Shown: positions 43,511-54,102, counted from the first letter of the stretch. The stretch is DNA of 64,000 bases from Sinosporangium siamense (GCF_016863435.1 NZ_BOOW01000018.1:186001-250000); one strand, 5' to 3'. Numbers and translations are program-made. Notes: generated by a model not told the origin, from the sequence alone.

Positions 43511-44590
43511 TCAGGTGCGTCGTTCCCGGCGGATACGGATGAGCAGATAAATGAGGTAGGGCGCGCCGAGCACCGCTGTGACGACGCCTACGGGTAGTTC
43601 GGTCGGGCTGAACAGTGAGCGGGCGAGAAGATCGGCCGCGACGGTCAGGACGGCGCCGACGAAGGCCGACACGATGAGGGGCGGCTGGGCGGTGCGGACG
43701 AGGCGCAGGGCGATCTGCGGCGCGGCGAGCGCGACGAAGGCGACCGGGCCCGCCGAGGCGGTGGCGACGGCGGCGAGGAGGACCGCGATGAGCAGCAGCA
43801 CGCCTCGCGCCCGGTTCATCCGCATGCCGAGCCCGGTGACGGTGTCGTCCCCGAAGCGCAGTGCGTTGAGCGTGCGGGTGCCGAGCAGCGCGGCGGGCAC
43901 GAGTACGGCGAGAGCCGACAAGACGGGCCACACGTGCTCCCAGCCTCGCGCGTGAAGGGAACCGCTGATCCACACCATCGCCCGGCTGCTGTCGTTGACG
44001 TCGCCCACGGTCAGCAGCCAGTACTTGAGGTTGGTGAACACCGCGGAGATGCCGATGCCCACCAGCACGAGCCGGTGCCCGGACAGTCCGCGCCGCCAGG
44101 CCAGGGCGTAGACGACCACCGCGCCGGCGAACCCGCCGAGCAGGGCGATCGCCGGCAGGCCGACGAGGGCGAGGGTTCCGCTGGCTCCGCCGTACGTCGC
44201 TCCGGTGAAGACGATGACGGCGACGACGGTGACGCTCGCGCCCTGGGTGACGCCGAGGACGTCGGGGCTCGCGAGCGGGTTGCGGGCGATGGCCTGGGTG
44301 ATAGCGCCCGACACCGCGAGGGCGGCGCCGACGAGCGCGCCGGTGAGGGCGCGGGGGAGGCGGAGTTCCATGACGACGAAGGAGTGGGCGGTGTCGCCGA
44401 TCGTGGCGGCGACGACCTCGGCCAGTGTCATGGGGATGTCGCCCATGCGCATATTGAGCGCCATCAGGGTGAGCAGCGCCACTGTGCCCGTGACGGCCAT
44501 GAGCAGCCCCCGGGGCCGCACGAGCCAGGAGGCGCCGCGGACCCGCAGGGGTCTGTCGGCGGTGATCCGCGGGGTGGTCTTGACGTTCAC
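43511..44590 (-). CDS. Ferric-siderophore permease, second subunit (FecCD family)
   Basis: 359 aa with about nine or ten membrane helices. FecCD hallmarks are RLPRALTGALVGAALAVSGA, ARNPLASPDVLGVTQGAS and the late GPVAFVALAAPQIA with ELPVGVVTAVLGAPYLIYLL. GTG 44590 overlaps the stop of the upstream permease (four bases), so translation is coupled. It is the heterodimer partner of the next entry. Confidence 0.92.
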   Translation of the reverse strand: MNVKTTPRITADRPLRVRGASWLVRPRGLLMAVTGTVALLTLMALNMRMGDIPMTLAEVVAATIGDTAHSFVVMELRLPRALTGALVGAALAVSGAITQAIARNPLASPDVLGVTQGASVTVVAVIVFTGATYGGASGTLALVGLPAIALLGGFAGAVVVYALAWRRGLSGHRLVLVGIGISAVFTNLKYWLLTVGDVNDSSRAMVWISGSLHARGWEHVWPVLSALAVLVPAALLGTRTLNALRFGDDTVTGLGMRMNRARGVLLLIAVLLAAVATASAGPVAFVALAAPQIALRLVRTAQPPLIVSAFVGAVLTVAADLLARSLFSPTELPVGVVTAVLGAPYLIYLLIRIRRERRT

Positions 44591-45639
44591 AGGCGCACCG
44601 GCTTCCTTCTGCGCACGAGGGCCACGAAGAACGGCGCGCCGAGGAGGGCGAGCACCACGCCGACCTCCAGCTCGCCCGGCAGGGCCACCACCCTGCCGAC
44701 CACGTCCGCGACCAGCATCATGATCGCCCCCAGGAGCCCGGAGTACGGCAGAAGCCACCGGTTGTCCGGTCCCGCGAGTGGCCGGATCATGTGCGGGACC
44801 ATCAGCCCGACAAAGGCGACCGCCCCGGCGGCGGCCACGGCGGCCGCGGTGAGCAGCGTGATCGCGGCGATGCCGACCGCGCGGGTGAGGGCGATGTTCT
44901 GGCCGAGGGAGCGGGCGACGTCCTCACCGAGGGAGAGGGTGTTGAGGCCGGGCGCGTTGGCGAAGGCGAGCACGAGTCCTGCGGCCACGAAGGGGAGCAC
45001 CTGCCACACGACCGCCTCGCCGCGCCCTTCGATCGAGCCCGCCTGCCAGAAGCGGAACACGTTCATGGCCTGCTCGTCGAGGAGGACCAGGGCGGAGGTG
45101 AGGGCGTACAGGAACGCGCTGACGGCGGTGCCGGCGAGGGCCAGCGTGACCGGGCTGGACCCGCCTCTGCCGCCCGCCGTGCCGAGGGCGAAGGCGCCGA
45201 CGCTGGCGAGCAGCGCTCCGGCGAGGCCGAACAGGATGGTGGTGGACATCCCGGTCACGTTGAGCAGCAGGATGCTCGCCACCATGGCGAACGCCGCGCC
45301 CTGGGTGACGCCGAGGAGGCCAGGGTCGGCCAGCGGGTTGCGCGTGTGGCCCTGCATGAGGGCGCCGGCCACGCCGAGCGCGATGCCCGCGACGACGCCG
45401 AGGGCCGTGCGCGGCACCCGCAGGGAGCGGATGACGATGTCGCTCTCGCTGCCGGTCGGCGCGGTCAGGGCCTGCCATACGCCGGCGGGGCCGACGGGGT
45501 TGGCACCGACGGCGATGCTGAGCACCACCGCCGTGACGAGGGCCGCGAGGAGGGCGCCGAGTGTGAGGGTTCTGCGTCGCCGGATGGCGCGGAGCCGCTC
45601 TTTCGCCGGGGGATGCGCGACGGCTGCCGCTGTACTCAC
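44587..45639 (-). CDS. Ferric-siderophore permease, first subunit (FecCD family)
   Basis: 350 aa FecCD permease with the same hallmarks (SLRVPRTALGVVAGIALGVAGALMQG, TRNPLADPGLLGVTQGAAF, GPDNRWLLPYSGLLGA). GTG 45639 follows AAAGGAGCG. It opens the operon and is divergent from the substrate-binding lipoprotein across the iron box. Confidence 0.93.
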   Translation of the reverse strand: MSTAAAVAHPPAKERLRAIRRRRTLTLGALLAALVTAVVLSIAVGANPVGPAGVWQALTAPTGSESDIVIRSLRVPRTALGVVAGIALGVAGALMQGHTRNPLADPGLLGVTQGAAFAMVASILLLNVTGMSTTILFGLAGALLASVGAFALGTAGGRGGSSPVTLALAGTAVSAFLYALTSALVLLDEQAMNVFRFWQAGSIEGRGEAVVWQVLPFVAAGLVLAFANAPGLNTLSLGEDVARSLGQNIALTRAVGIAAITLLTAAAVAAAGAVAFVGLMVPHMIRPLAGPDNRWLLPYSGLLGAIMMLVADVVGRVVALPGELEVGVVLALLGAPFFVALVRRRKPVRL

Positions 45640-45713
45640 CCGCGCTCCTTTCGTGGCTCCTGTCCGGATTGCCTTGTGTGTCGTGCTTTGGGGGGCCTAC
45701 AGGATTATGACAC

Positions 45714-45752
45714 TTAGGTATGGCTAATCTTAATGAGGTTAGCCTTGCCTTT
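45714..45752. promoter_or_regulatory. Two overlapping-type iron boxes (DmdR1/IdeR sites)
   Basis: TTAGGTATGGCTAATCTTA (45714-45732) matches the actinobacterial iron-box consensus TTAGGTTAGGCTAACCTAA at 15 of 19 positions. A second, weaker copy (TGAGGTTAGCCTTGCCTTT, 13 of 19) follows at 45734-45752. They lie between the divergent permease and binding-protein genes, so both transcripts should be repressed under iron sufficiency. Confidence 0.75.
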
Positions 45753-45771
45753 GCTGAAGGGAACTTTGCCG

Positions 45772-46785
45772 ATGAGAGCGCTACGCGCCTTGGCCATGGG
45801 CGTGGCGGGAGCCGTACTCGCCTTGGGAGCCGTCGCCTGCGGCTCGAACTCCACGACGGACACCTCTGCGTCGGCCACTCAAAGCGGGGCTCCCGCGGCG
45901 AACGGCGCGGCCTATCCGAAGACCGTGAAACACGCCATGGGCGAGACCACGCTCCCAGCCCAGCCGAAGCGAATCGTCGCCCTGGACCAGAGCTTCGTCG
46001 ACGCCGTGCTCAGCCTGGACGCCGAGCTGGTCGGCTTCACTGAGTATCGCTCGATGAGCGACAAGCTCCCCGACTACCTCGCCCCCGTGCTCGACAACGC
46101 CAAGAACGCGATCACCCTCGGCGCGCTGGAGAGCCCCAGCCTCGAAAAGATCATCTCCCTCAAGCCGGACCTGATCGTGTCGGCGAAGGTCCGCCATGAG
46201 GCGTTGTACGCGAAGTTGTCGCAGATCGCGCCCACGGTCTTCAGTGAGACCACCGGCGCGGTCTGGAAGGACAACATGTGCCTCGTCGGGCAGGCGCTCG
46301 GCAAGGAGCAGCTCGCCGACGACGTGATCAAGAAGTTCGAGACGCGCGCCACCACCATCGGGGAGTCCGTCAAGGCCGCGAACGACGGCAGGCTTCCCAC
46401 CATCTCCATCACACGCTTCGCCGGCGAACCCACCGCGCGCCTATACGTGGAGAACTCCTACTCGGGCATCGTGCTCAAGGACGTCGGCTTCCCTCGGCCG
46501 GAGGGGCAGCCGACCACCACAGAGACCATCAACGTCGACATCAGCGAGGAGCGCATCCTCGACCTCGACGCCGACCACATCTTCGTCTCCACCTATTCGC
46601 CGGACGGCAGCGGCAAGGACGCGGCGATGGAGAGGTTCACCGCCAACCCGCTGTGGGGCAAGCTCAAGGGCGCCAAGCACACCGTCAGCGACACCACCTG
46701 GATGACCGCCGTCGGCCTCCAGGGGGCGCACTTGATGCTCGACGACATCGCCAAGATCTTCAAGGTGGATCCGGCCAAGTCCTGA
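45772..46785 (+). CDS. Siderophore-binding lipoprotein
   Basis: 337 aa extracellular receptor of the importer. Signal peptide with lipobox LGAVAC, a linker rich in Ser/Thr, then a type III binding-protein fold: [34 protein letters not shown] and [16 protein letters not shown] 45772 follows AAGGGA and begins [18 protein letters not shown]; the ATG at 45733 lies inside the iron-box region. It hands ferric-siderophore to the FecCD permeases. Confidence 0.94.
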   Translation: MRALRALAMGVAGAVLALGAVACGSNSTTDTSASATQSGAPAANGAAYPKTVKHAMGETTLPAQPKRIVALDQSFVDAVLSLDAELVGFTEYRSMSDKLPDYLAPVLDNAKNAITLGALESPSLEKIISLKPDLIVSAKVRHEALYAKLSQIAPTVFSETTGAVWKDNMCLVGQALGKEQLADDVIKKFETRATTIGESVKAANDGRLPTISITRFAGEPTARLYVENSYSGIVLKDVGFPRPEGQPTTTETINVDISEERILDLDADHIFVSTYSPDGSGKDAAMERFTANPLWGKLKGAKHTVSDTTWMTAVGLQGAHLMLDDIAKIFKVDPAKS

Positions 46786-46811
46786 TCAGTCCAGACGATC
46801 AGTGCGGTCCG

Positions 46812-47804
46812 TCAGTGCACACGGTGGCACGCCACCGTGTGCCCGGCTCCCGAGCCGGGCAGGAGCTCCGGAGCCCGGTCGCGGCAGACATCCATCGCCA
46901 CCGGGCAGCGCAGATGGAAGTGGCAGCCGGGAGGCGGCGCCAACGGGCTCGGGATGTCGCCCGACAGGGTGATGCGTGTCCTGCTCCGCTGCTCGTCAGG
47001 ATCGGGGACCGGCGCGGCGGACACCAGCGCCCGCGTATACGGATGAGCGGCCCGCTCGTTCAGGCCCGCCGAGTCGATCGTCTCGACCACGCGCCCGAGG
47101 TACATCACCATGACGCGGTCGGCGACGTATTCGACGGCGGCCAGATCGTGGCTGATGAACAGGCACGCGAACCCCAGGTCGCGCTGGAGGTCCTTGATGA
47201 GGTTCAAGATCGACGCCTGGATGGACACATCGAGCGCGGAGGTCGGCTCGTCGGCGACGACCAGCGCGGGAGACGCGATCAGCGCACGCGCGATGCTGAC
47301 GCGCTGCCGCTGTCCGCCGGACAACTCATGCGGGAAACGCGCCGCCGTCATGTGAGGCAGTCCCACCAGGTCGAGGAGTTCCCGCACACGCCGGTCGCGC
47401 TCTCCGGGACGCCCTTTGCGATGGATGACCAAAGGTTCGGCGACGATGTCGCTCACCTGCATCCGGGGATTCAGCGAGGTGGCCGGATCCTGGAAGATCA
47501 TGGTGAATCCGGTGCGGAGCCTCCTGACGCCACCCCGCCGCAACCCGGAGATCTCCACACCGTCGACGACGACGCTGCCCGCGGTGGGCGGGCTCAGCAT
47601 CACCACGCATCTGCCGACCGTCGACTTGCCGCTGCCGGACTCCCCGACCAGCCCGACGATCTCGCCCTTGCCGATGGAGAAGGTCACGTCGTCCACCGCG
47701 CGTACGGTTCCCGCAGCCGTCTTGAAGTGCTTGGTCAGCCCGGTGACCGCGAGGGCGGGTGCGTCGGTCGAGGCGGGCGAGGTTCCGTTCAGGGCGTTCT
47801 TCAT
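46812..47804 (-). CDS. Peptide ABC transporter ATPase, OppF/DppF type
   Basis: 330 aa. Walker [15 protein letters not shown] loop [12 protein letters not shown], signature [17 protein letters not shown], Walker [15 protein letters not shown] and a C-terminal oligopeptide/dipeptide extension with [17 protein letters not shown] 47804 overlaps the upstream ATPase stop by four bases. Last gene of the peptide-import operon. Confidence 0.94.
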   Translation of the reverse strand: MKNALNGTSPASTDAPALAVTGLTKHFKTAAGTVRAVDDVTFSIGKGEIVGLVGESGSGKSTVGRCVVMLSPPTAGSVVVDGVEISGLRRGGVRRLRTGFTMIFQDPATSLNPRMQVSDIVAEPLVIHRKGRPGERDRRVRELLDLVGLPHMTAARFPHELSGGQRQRVSIARALIASPALVVADEPTSALDVSIQASILNLIKDLQRDLGFACLFISHDLAAVEYVADRVMVMYLGRVVETIDSAGLNERAAHPYTRALVSAAPVPDPDEQRSRTRITLSGDIPSPLAPPPGCHFHLRCPVAMDVCRDRAPELLPGSGAGHTVACHRVH

Positions 47805-48802
47805 TTCAGGGCTCCCGTCGCGGCGTGGCCGGTCTGTGCGCCCGGGTGCCAGCACGCGGCGGCCTGGCCGGGAGCCGACTCGGTGAAGGGTGGCTTCGCC
47901 GTATGGCATTGCTCGGAGGCGACGACGCACCGCCCGGCGAAGGAGCACGCCGCCGGGGATTCGTGCAGTGTCGGCACCGTGCCGGGGATGCCGGAGAGCC
48001 TGCGGCCGGGGTCGCCTCCGCCGCCGCGCCGCGGGATCGCGTCGAGCAGCCGCCTGGTGTATTGGTGGCGGGGGTCGGCGAACAGCGCCCTGACCTCGGC
48101 TTCCTCGACCTTGCGCCCGGCATACATGACGATGACCCGGTCGGCGATGTCGGCGACCACACCCAGGTCGTGGGTGACGAGCAGGACGGCCATGCCGGTC
48201 TCGTCACGCAACTCCTTGAGCAGCTCCAGGATTCCCGCCTGGATGGTCACGTCCAGCGCGGTGGTCGGCTCGTCGGCGATGAGCAGGCGCGGTTCGCAGG
48301 CGACGGCCATCGCGATCATGACGCGCTGCCGCATGCCCCCGGACATCTCATGCGGATAGTTCGCGTAGCGTTGCGCCGGGGCGGGGATGCCGACCCGCTC
48401 CAGCAGATTGATCACCTGCTTCTTGGCCTGTGCGGCCGACAGGCCCCGATGTCTGCGCAGGACCTCCGCCACCTGTTTTCCCACGGTGAGCACGGGGTTG
48501 AGTGAGCTCATCGGGTCCTGGAAGACACAGGCCACCTGCTTGCCGCGGATGGTGGACAGATGCTTCTCCGAGGCGTGCAGCAACTCGCGGCCGTCGAAGA
48601 GGGCTGACCCGGAAAGCCGCGCGCTCGGTCCTTGGAGGCCGAGGAGGGACAGGATGCCGACGCTCTTGCCGCAGCCGGATTCGCCGACCAGAGAGATGAT
48701 CTCGCCGGGTTCCACGTGGTAGGTGAGCCCGTCGACGGCTAGTACGGGGCCCTTCTTGGTGGGGAAGCTCACGGTGAGGTCGCGGACGTCCAGCAGCTTC
48801 AC
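47801..48802 (-). CDS. Peptide ABC transporter ATPase, OppD/DppD type
   Basis: 333 aa. Walker [17 protein letters not shown] loop [12 protein letters not shown], signature [16 protein letters not shown], Walker [15 protein letters not shown] and a C-terminal [15 protein letters not shown] Cys motif as in DppD (Fe-S in some relatives). Start GTG 48802, preceded by AAAGGAGG, begins [13 protein letters not shown]; the GTG 24 bases upstream lacks a ribosome site. Confidence 0.94.
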   Translation of the reverse strand: MKLLDVRDLTVSFPTKKGPVLAVDGLTYHVEPGEIISLVGESGCGKSVGILSLLGLQGPSARLSGSALFDGRELLHASEKHLSTIRGKQVACVFQDPMSSLNPVLTVGKQVAEVLRRHRGLSAAQAKKQVINLLERVGIPAPAQRYANYPHEMSGGMRQRVMIAMAVACEPRLLIADEPTTALDVTIQAGILELLKELRDETGMAVLLVTHDLGVVADIADRVIVMYAGRKVEEAEVRALFADPRHQYTRRLLDAIPRRGGGGDPGRRLSGIPGTVPTLHESPAACSFAGRCVVASEQCHTAKPPFTESAPGQAAACWHPGAQTGHAATGALK

Positions 48803-48822
48803 GCCGGTCCTCCTTTGAGCGT

Positions 48823-49677
48823 TCACCGGGTCACCGACCGGGGGTCCAGCGCGTCGCGCAGGGCGTCCCCGACGAGGTTGAACGCGAGTGTGATCAAGAC
48901 GATGGCGATGCCGGGAAAGACCGGCATCCACCAGGCGACCTGGAGGAAGGACTGGCCGCTTGAGAGCATCACGCCCAGCGACGGCGCAGGCGGCTGGACG
49001 CCCACCCCGAGAAAGGACAACATCGCTTCGCTCATGATGGCGGCCGGTATCGAGACGCTGATCTGGACGAGCAGCGCGCTCGCCGAGTTGGGCAGGATGT
49101 GCATGAACAGGATGCGGCTGTCGCGGGCCCCGCTGACGGCGGCCGCCGCGACGTAGTCCATCTCACGCAGACGCAGCGTCTCACCGCGCAGGACCCGCAC
49201 CATGCCCGGTAGCTGCGAGATGGCGATGGCGATCGCCGCGTTGACCCCGGAGGCCCCGAGGATGGCGGCCAGGCCGACCGCGGTCACCAGGTGGGGGAAG
49301 GCGAGGGTCACGTCGACCACCCGGGAGACGACCATGTCGACCCGCCGGTAGTAGCCGGCGAGCAGGCCGAGCACGACACCGAGGGCCGTGGCGGCCAGCA
49401 CGGCGAACAATCCGATCTGGACGGAGGCCCGCAAGCCGTAGATCGTGCGGGACAGCACATCGCGCCCGAGGTCGTCGGTGCCGAGGAGGTGCTGCCCGCT
49501 CGGGGCGAGCAGGGCGGAGTCGAAGCCGGTGGCCTCGGGGTCGTAGGGGGCGATGAGCGGAGCGAGTACGGCCACGCCCACGATGCCGGCCACGACCAGC
49601 ATCGAGGTCACGGCAGCGCGGTTGCGGATCAGCGAGAAGCGGGCCTGCGGGGTCGCGGCAAGCTCGGGGCTGGTCAC
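48823..49677 (-). CDS. Peptide ABC transporter permease, DppC type
   Basis: 284 aa inner-membrane permease. N-terminal helix (AAVTSMLVVAGIVGVAVLAPLI), the LLGTDDLGRDVLSRTIYG motif shared by DppC/OppC, and the EAA-type loop YVAAAAVSGARDSRILFMHILPN. GTG 49677 overlaps the DppB stop (GTGA). Confidence 0.94.
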   Translation of the reverse strand: MTSPELAATPQARFSLIRNRAAVTSMLVVAGIVGVAVLAPLIAPYDPEATGFDSALLAPSGQHLLGTDDLGRDVLSRTIYGLRASVQIGLFAVLAATALGVVLGLLAGYYRRVDMVVSRVVDVTLAFPHLVTAVGLAAILGASGVNAAIAIAISQLPGMVRVLRGETLRLREMDYVAAAAVSGARDSRILFMHILPNSASALLVQISVSIPAAIMSEAMLSFLGVGVQPPAPSLGVMLSSGQSFLQVAWWMPVFPGIAIVLITLAFNLVGDALRDALDPRSVTR

Positions 49678-50630
49678 GCCGCACCGCCGGTGGTGACGCG
49701 CACTCTCGGATCGACGACCGTGTACAGCAGGTCGGTCAAGAGGTTGATGACGATATAGGCGGTAGCTGTGATCAGGACGACCCCTTGGATGAGCGGGTAG
49801 TCGCGCGTGGCGACCGCGTCGATCATGAGTTTGCCGAAGCCCGGGATGACGAACACCTGCTCGGTGACGACCGCCCCCGCGATCAGTGCGCCGAGTTGGA
49901 GACCCACGATCGTCACCACGACGATGAGGCTGTTGCGCAGGGCGTGCTTGACGACGACCTGGCGCCTGCTCAAGCCCTTGGCCGTCGCCGTACGCACATA
50001 GTCGGTGGTGAGCGCCTCCAGCATCGCGGCCCGGGTCTGGCGCATGATCACGGCGGCGAAGGCGGAGCCCAGGACCAGCGACGGCATCACCAGGTGGGCG
50101 ACATGGGCCACGGGGTCGATGTCGATGGGCACGAACCCGGACGCCGGGAGGATCGGGATCGTGATGGCGAACAGGAGGATCGCCATGAGCCCGAGCCAGA
50201 AAGCGGGCACCGAGAGGCCGATCAGCGCGGCGACGCTGACCAGCCATCCGGCGAGCCTGCCCCGGTGCAAGGCCGCGATCACCCCGGCGGTGACGCCGAT
50301 CGTGATGGCGACCAGCATGGATACCGCGGTCAGCTCCAGGGTGACCGGGATGGCACCGGCGATGACGTCGGTGACCGGCAGGCCTGTGCGCACCGATTCG
50401 CCGAGGTTGCCGGTGACGATCTGCTGGAGATACTTCACGAACTGCACGATGACCGGTTGGTCGAGGCCGTACTGCTCCCGCACCGTCTCAAGGGCGGTGG
50501 GGTCGCCCTCCTCACCGAGGAGGGCGACCGCGGGGTCACCGGGCAGGGCTCTCACGCCGAGGAAGACCACGGCGATCGCGATGAGCAGGGTGAACAGGGC
50601 GTTGCCCACACGGGCGAGGAGGCGGACCAC
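49674..50630 (-). CDS. Peptide ABC transporter permease, DppB type
   Basis: 318 aa. N-terminal helix LFTLLIAIAVVFLGVRALPGDP and the loop motif YVRTATAKGLSRRQVVVKHALRN are DppB hallmarks. GTG start at 50630, 15 bases after the binding-protein stop. Pairs with DppC. Confidence 0.94.
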   Translation of the reverse strand: MVRLLARVGNALFTLLIAIAVVFLGVRALPGDPAVALLGEEGDPTALETVREQYGLDQPVIVQFVKYLQQIVTGNLGESVRTGLPVTDVIAGAIPVTLELTAVSMLVAITIGVTAGVIAALHRGRLAGWLVSVAALIGLSVPAFWLGLMAILLFAITIPILPASGFVPIDIDPVAHVAHLVMPSLVLGSAFAAVIMRQTRAAMLEALTTDYVRTATAKGLSRRQVVVKHALRNSLIVVVTIVGLQLGALIAGAVVTEQVFVIPGFGKLMIDAVATRDYPLIQGVVLITATAYIVINLLTDLLYTVVDPRVRVTTGGAA

Positions 50631-50645
50631 GGTGTTCGCCCGGGC

Positions 50646-52256
50646 TCAGCGCGTGAAGCGGGCGGCGCGGAAGTCGACGATGCCGTTGGGCTGGGCGGTG
50701 ATGCCCTCCACCGACTCGCGCATTCCGGCGTAGAAGGACGGACGGATCAAGAAGATCATCGCCACGTCCTCAGCGAGCGTCGAGCTCAGCTCCCCGTAAA
50801 GTTCACGCCGCTTGCCGGGCTCGGGCTCCGACCGGGCCGAGGTCAGGAGCTTGTCGGCCTTCTCGCTTGAGTAATTGCCGAAGTTGGACGGGCTGCCGGT
50901 CGCCGCGAAGCGGGTGATGTTGGCGTCCGGGTCGATGCGTCCCGACCAGGAGTTTATGTAAAGGGTGAAGTCGCCGGCACTCGCGGCGGCGAGCGCGGCG
51001 GTCGACTCCTGCGCGTTGATCTGGAGGTCGAAACCACCTTCTGCGACCATCGACTTGAGCGCCTGGGCGATGCGGCCGAACTCGGGGGTGTTGTTCAGGA
51101 CTATCGACACCTTCAGCGGCGTGGTCACGCCCGCTTCCTTCAGCAGGGCGCGCGCCTTCTCCGGGTCGTGCGGCGGGCAGGCGGTGGCGGCCTCGCTTGC
51201 CAGGGTGGACGACGGTGCGACGAAACCGCATGCCACGGCATAGCGGCCGGTGTAGACGACCTTGTTGAGCGCCTCGCGGTCGATGCTCAGCTCGAAGGCT
51301 TTGCGGACCCGGGCGTCCGTGGCCAGGGGGCCGTCGACCTTGCCGGGTTTGCCGACGCCGTCGGAGTTGCCGATGTTGATCTCCAGGCTGATGAACCCGA
51401 TGCCCTCGGTCTTGACGACCTTGGTGCCGTTCTTGCCGTCCAGACTGTCGATATCCGTGGTGGGGATTCGCTCGATGACGTCGATGTCGCCGGAGCGCAG
51501 ATTCGTCACCCGGATCGTCGAGTCGGGAATGATCTGGTAGGTCACGCTGTCGAGCTGAACTTTGGCGGCGTCGTAATAGTTCGGGTCCTTGACGACCTTG
51601 ACGTAGTTCTGCGAGGCGCGCTCGGCGTATTTAAAGGGACCGACGCAGACGGGGTTGTTCCCGAAGTTGTCCCCGGCCGATTTCAGCGCCGTCGGCGACA
51701 TGATGATGCCGGCCCTGTCGGTGAGCAGAACGCTGAAGGCGCCGGGCGAGATGGGCTGCTTCATCTTGAGGCGCACGGTGTGCTCGTCGGCGACCTCCAC
51801 GCTGTCCAGCGCCGCGAGTTCGGTCTTGCGCTGGGAACTCGGGAGGTTCATGTGCCGGTCGAGCGAGACCTTGACCGCTTCGGCGTTGAACGGCGTGCCG
51901 TCGGCGAACTTCGCGTCCTGCCGCAGTTTGATCGTGACGGTCTTGTAGTCCGCGCTGAACTCCGGCTCACCGGTGGCGAGCCTGGGAACCATGGTGGCCT
52001 CGGGGGACACCGCGTAGAGCTGTTCGCAGATCGAGTCGAAGATCGCGGCCGAGGTGAAGGTGTTGGCCAGCGTCGGGTCCAGTTGTCCAGGCTCGGCTGC
52101 TACGGCGAAGGTGAGGTCCTTGCCCCCACCCCCGCCGGTCGCCCCGGTCGCGTTCAGCTGAGAGCTGCACGCGCCGAGGGCCAGGACGCCGGTGAGGGTG
52201 AGAAGAGTGAACAGGCCGCGCCGCGACCCTCCGTGAAATGCATGGACAGATCCCAT
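50646..52256 (-). CDS. Peptide-binding lipoprotein (SBP family 5)
   Basis: 536 aa extracellular receptor for peptides or other amide compounds. Signal peptide and lipobox LALGAC; family-5 landmarks FAVAAEPGQLDPTLANTFTS, YKTVTIKLRQDAKFADGTPF and VRKAFELSIDREALNKVV. ATG 52256 follows AAGGAACC. First gene of the five-gene import operon. Ligand unknown; the neighbouring amidohydrolase and S12 hydrolases suggest peptide-like or amide substrates. Confidence 0.94.
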   Translation of the reverse strand: MGSVHAFHGGSRRGLFTLLTLTGVLALGACSSQLNATGATGGGGGKDLTFAVAAEPGQLDPTLANTFTSAAIFDSICEQLYAVSPEATMVPRLATGEPEFSADYKTVTIKLRQDAKFADGTPFNAEAVKVSLDRHMNLPSSQRKTELAALDSVEVADEHTVRLKMKQPISPGAFSVLLTDRAGIIMSPTALKSAGDNFGNNPVCVGPFKYAERASQNYVKVVKDPNYYDAAKVQLDSVTYQIIPDSTIRVTNLRSGDIDVIERIPTTDIDSLDGKNGTKVVKTEGIGFISLEINIGNSDGVGKPGKVDGPLATDARVRKAFELSIDREALNKVVYTGRYAVACGFVAPSSTLASEAATACPPHDPEKARALLKEAGVTTPLKVSIVLNNTPEFGRIAQALKSMVAEGGFDLQINAQESTAALAAASAGDFTLYINSWSGRIDPDANITRFAATGSPSNFGNYSSEKADKLLTSARSEPEPGKRRELYGELSSTLAEDVAMIFLIRPSFYAGMRESVEGITAQPNGIVDFRAARFTR

Positions 52257-52368
52257 GTGGTTCCTTGGAGATCAGGAGGTGTGGTCCAGTGGCGGAACAG
52301 GGGTCGGGGCGGCGCCGCCCGGTCGGACGGCGCCGTGGCGTATTCAGTTGTGCCGGCGGCGGGCTGCT

Positions 52369-54102
52369 TCAGGCGACGGCGCCGCTGCTCCAGACCGTGC
52401 GACCGCCGAGGAGCGTCAGCTCCGAGGTGATCGTGTGGATCTCCTCGACCGGCACGGTGAAGAAGTCCTTGGACAACACGGCCACGTCGGCCTGATAACC
52501 GGGCAGCAGCCTGCCGCGGACGTCCTCCTCGAACGTGCACCACGCGCTGCCGACCGTGTAGCCGCGCAGCGCCTCCTCCCTGCTCAGCAGGTTCTCCTTG
52601 GAGAGCGTCGGGGTGCCCGACACCGTCAGCCCGGTGAGGAACCACTGCATGCTGGTGAACGGGTTGTACGACGCCACCCGCATCGCGTCCGACCCCAGCC
52701 CGATCGGCACCTCCGCATCGTGCAGGGCCCGCAGCACCGGCGACTCGGCGACACGCTCGGCGCCCCACGTGGCGATGGCCTTCTCGCCGTTCAGGCGCAG
52801 CAGGCTCTGAAGCATGAGCCCGGCCCCGAGAGCCTTCAGCCGCTCGATGTGCTGCTTGCCGACCGGCTCGGCGTGCACGAGGGTCCAGCGCAGGTCGCGG
52901 ATGGGGTGCACCTTGTCGATGCGCTCCCACAGGTCGAGCAGCCGGTCGATGTAGCCCCGCTGGTGGGCGTGGATCTGCACGCTCCAGCCCTTGGCGGCGA
53001 GCGGCGCCAGCAGGCGCTCGTGGTGGTCCATGGCGTCGTCGGAGGTGTCGCCCGGTTCGGCGATGCCGTCGTGGCTGCGGTAGAGGATCACCTCGCCGAT
53101 GCCCGACACGCGCAGCAGGTCGTCGCCGAAGCCCGGCTCCAGGTAGCGCGCGTAGCCCGCGATCTCCTCGTCCTCCATGCCGGGAGCCGAGGGGTGCTGG
53201 TAGAGCCGCACCCGGGTGACCAGCTCGCCGCGCCGCCACGCCTCATAGACGGGGCCGTAGACGTCGGGCCCGGTGTTGTAGCCGCCGCCGTCGATGCACC
53301 CGGTCATGCCGAGCCGGGCGAACTCCCTCGACACAGCGGCGGTGGAGGCGACCTGCTCCTCGAAGGTGGGAGCGGGAAGCTGCTTGTAGAACCACGGCAT
53401 GAGGAGCCGGCCGGAGCCGCGCCCGGTGAGCGCGCCGGTCTCGTCCCGCTCGAAGGTGCCCTGCGTGAGCCCGGCCACCAGCTCGTCGTCGATACCCATG
53501 GTGGTCATGGCGAGCGTGTTGAGCTGCACCCAGGCATATTGCATCTGCACGTACACCGGGTGGTTGGGGGCGACGCGGTCGAGGTCCTCCCTGGTGGGGC
53601 CGCGCCCGCCGTCGGTGAACTGCTTCTCGTCCCAGCCGCCGATGACCCTGATCCAGGTGCCCTCCGGCTGGTTCCTGGCCGCCTCCTCGATGGTCGAAAG
53701 CGCGGTGGACAGCTCGTAGACGTCCTCCCAGCGCAGCTCGTCGTTCCAGGTGAGCCCGGCGCGGACGAAGTGCACGTGCGAGTCGATGAGGCCGGGGACG
53801 ACCCTGCGCCCGCCTAGGTCCACGACCTCGGTGGAGTCGTCGGCGAGCGCGCGCACCTCCTCGTCGGTGCCGACGGCGGTGATCACGCCGTCGCGGATCG
53901 CCAGCGCGCTGACCTCGGCAGGGAGGTCACCGCCGTCGGCGAGTGTGGTGATGAGTCCGTTGACGAGAATCCGGTCTGGGGTCGAGGGCAAGACCCGCAC
54001 CTCCGCCTTACATCGATCAGGTTGATAGGACCGGTACGGCATAAGCCCGCGATCGACGAACATCCGAACGAATGCCCAGGTCCCGGCCACGTTTCCTCTC
54101 AT
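52369..54102 (-). CDS. YtcJ-type metal-dependent amidohydrolase
   Basis: 577 aa, amidohydrolase superfamily 3. RILVNGLITTLADGG begins the conserved part; metal ligands are in PGLIDSHVHFVRAG, QIHAHQRGY, WTLVHAEPV and GLGSDAMRVASYNP. It probably hydrolyses N-acyl or amide bonds of an imported compound. ATG 54102 is chosen because AGGAGAAGGG lies 5 bases upstream, though it adds ~40 unconserved residues; a GTG just before the conserved part is possible. It lies upstream of the importer in the same direction, and is divergent from LysR. Confidence 0.88.
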   Translation of the reverse strand: MRGNVAGTWAFVRMFVDRGLMPYRSYQPDRCKAEVRVLPSTPDRILVNGLITTLADGGDLPAEVSALAIRDGVITAVGTDEEVRALADDSTEVVDLGGRRVVPGLIDSHVHFVRAGLTWNDELRWEDVYELSTALSTIEEAARNQPEGTWIRVIGGWDEKQFTDGGRGPTREDLDRVAPNHPVYVQMQYAWVQLNTLAMTTMGIDDELVAGLTQGTFERDETGALTGRGSGRLLMPWFYKQLPAPTFEEQVASTAAVSREFARLGMTGCIDGGGYNTGPDVYGPVYEAWRRGELVTRVRLYQHPSAPGMEDEEIAGYARYLEPGFGDDLLRVSGIGEVILYRSHDGIAEPGDTSDDAMDHHERLLAPLAAKGWSVQIHAHQRGYIDRLLDLWERIDKVHPIRDLRWTLVHAEPVGKQHIERLKALGAGLMLQSLLRLNGEKAIATWGAERVAESPVLRALHDAEVPIGLGSDAMRVASYNPFTSMQWFLTGLTVSGTPTLSKENLLSREEALRGYTVGSAWCTFEEDVRGRLLPGYQADVAVLSKDFFTVPVEEIHTITSELTLLGGRTVWSSGAVA

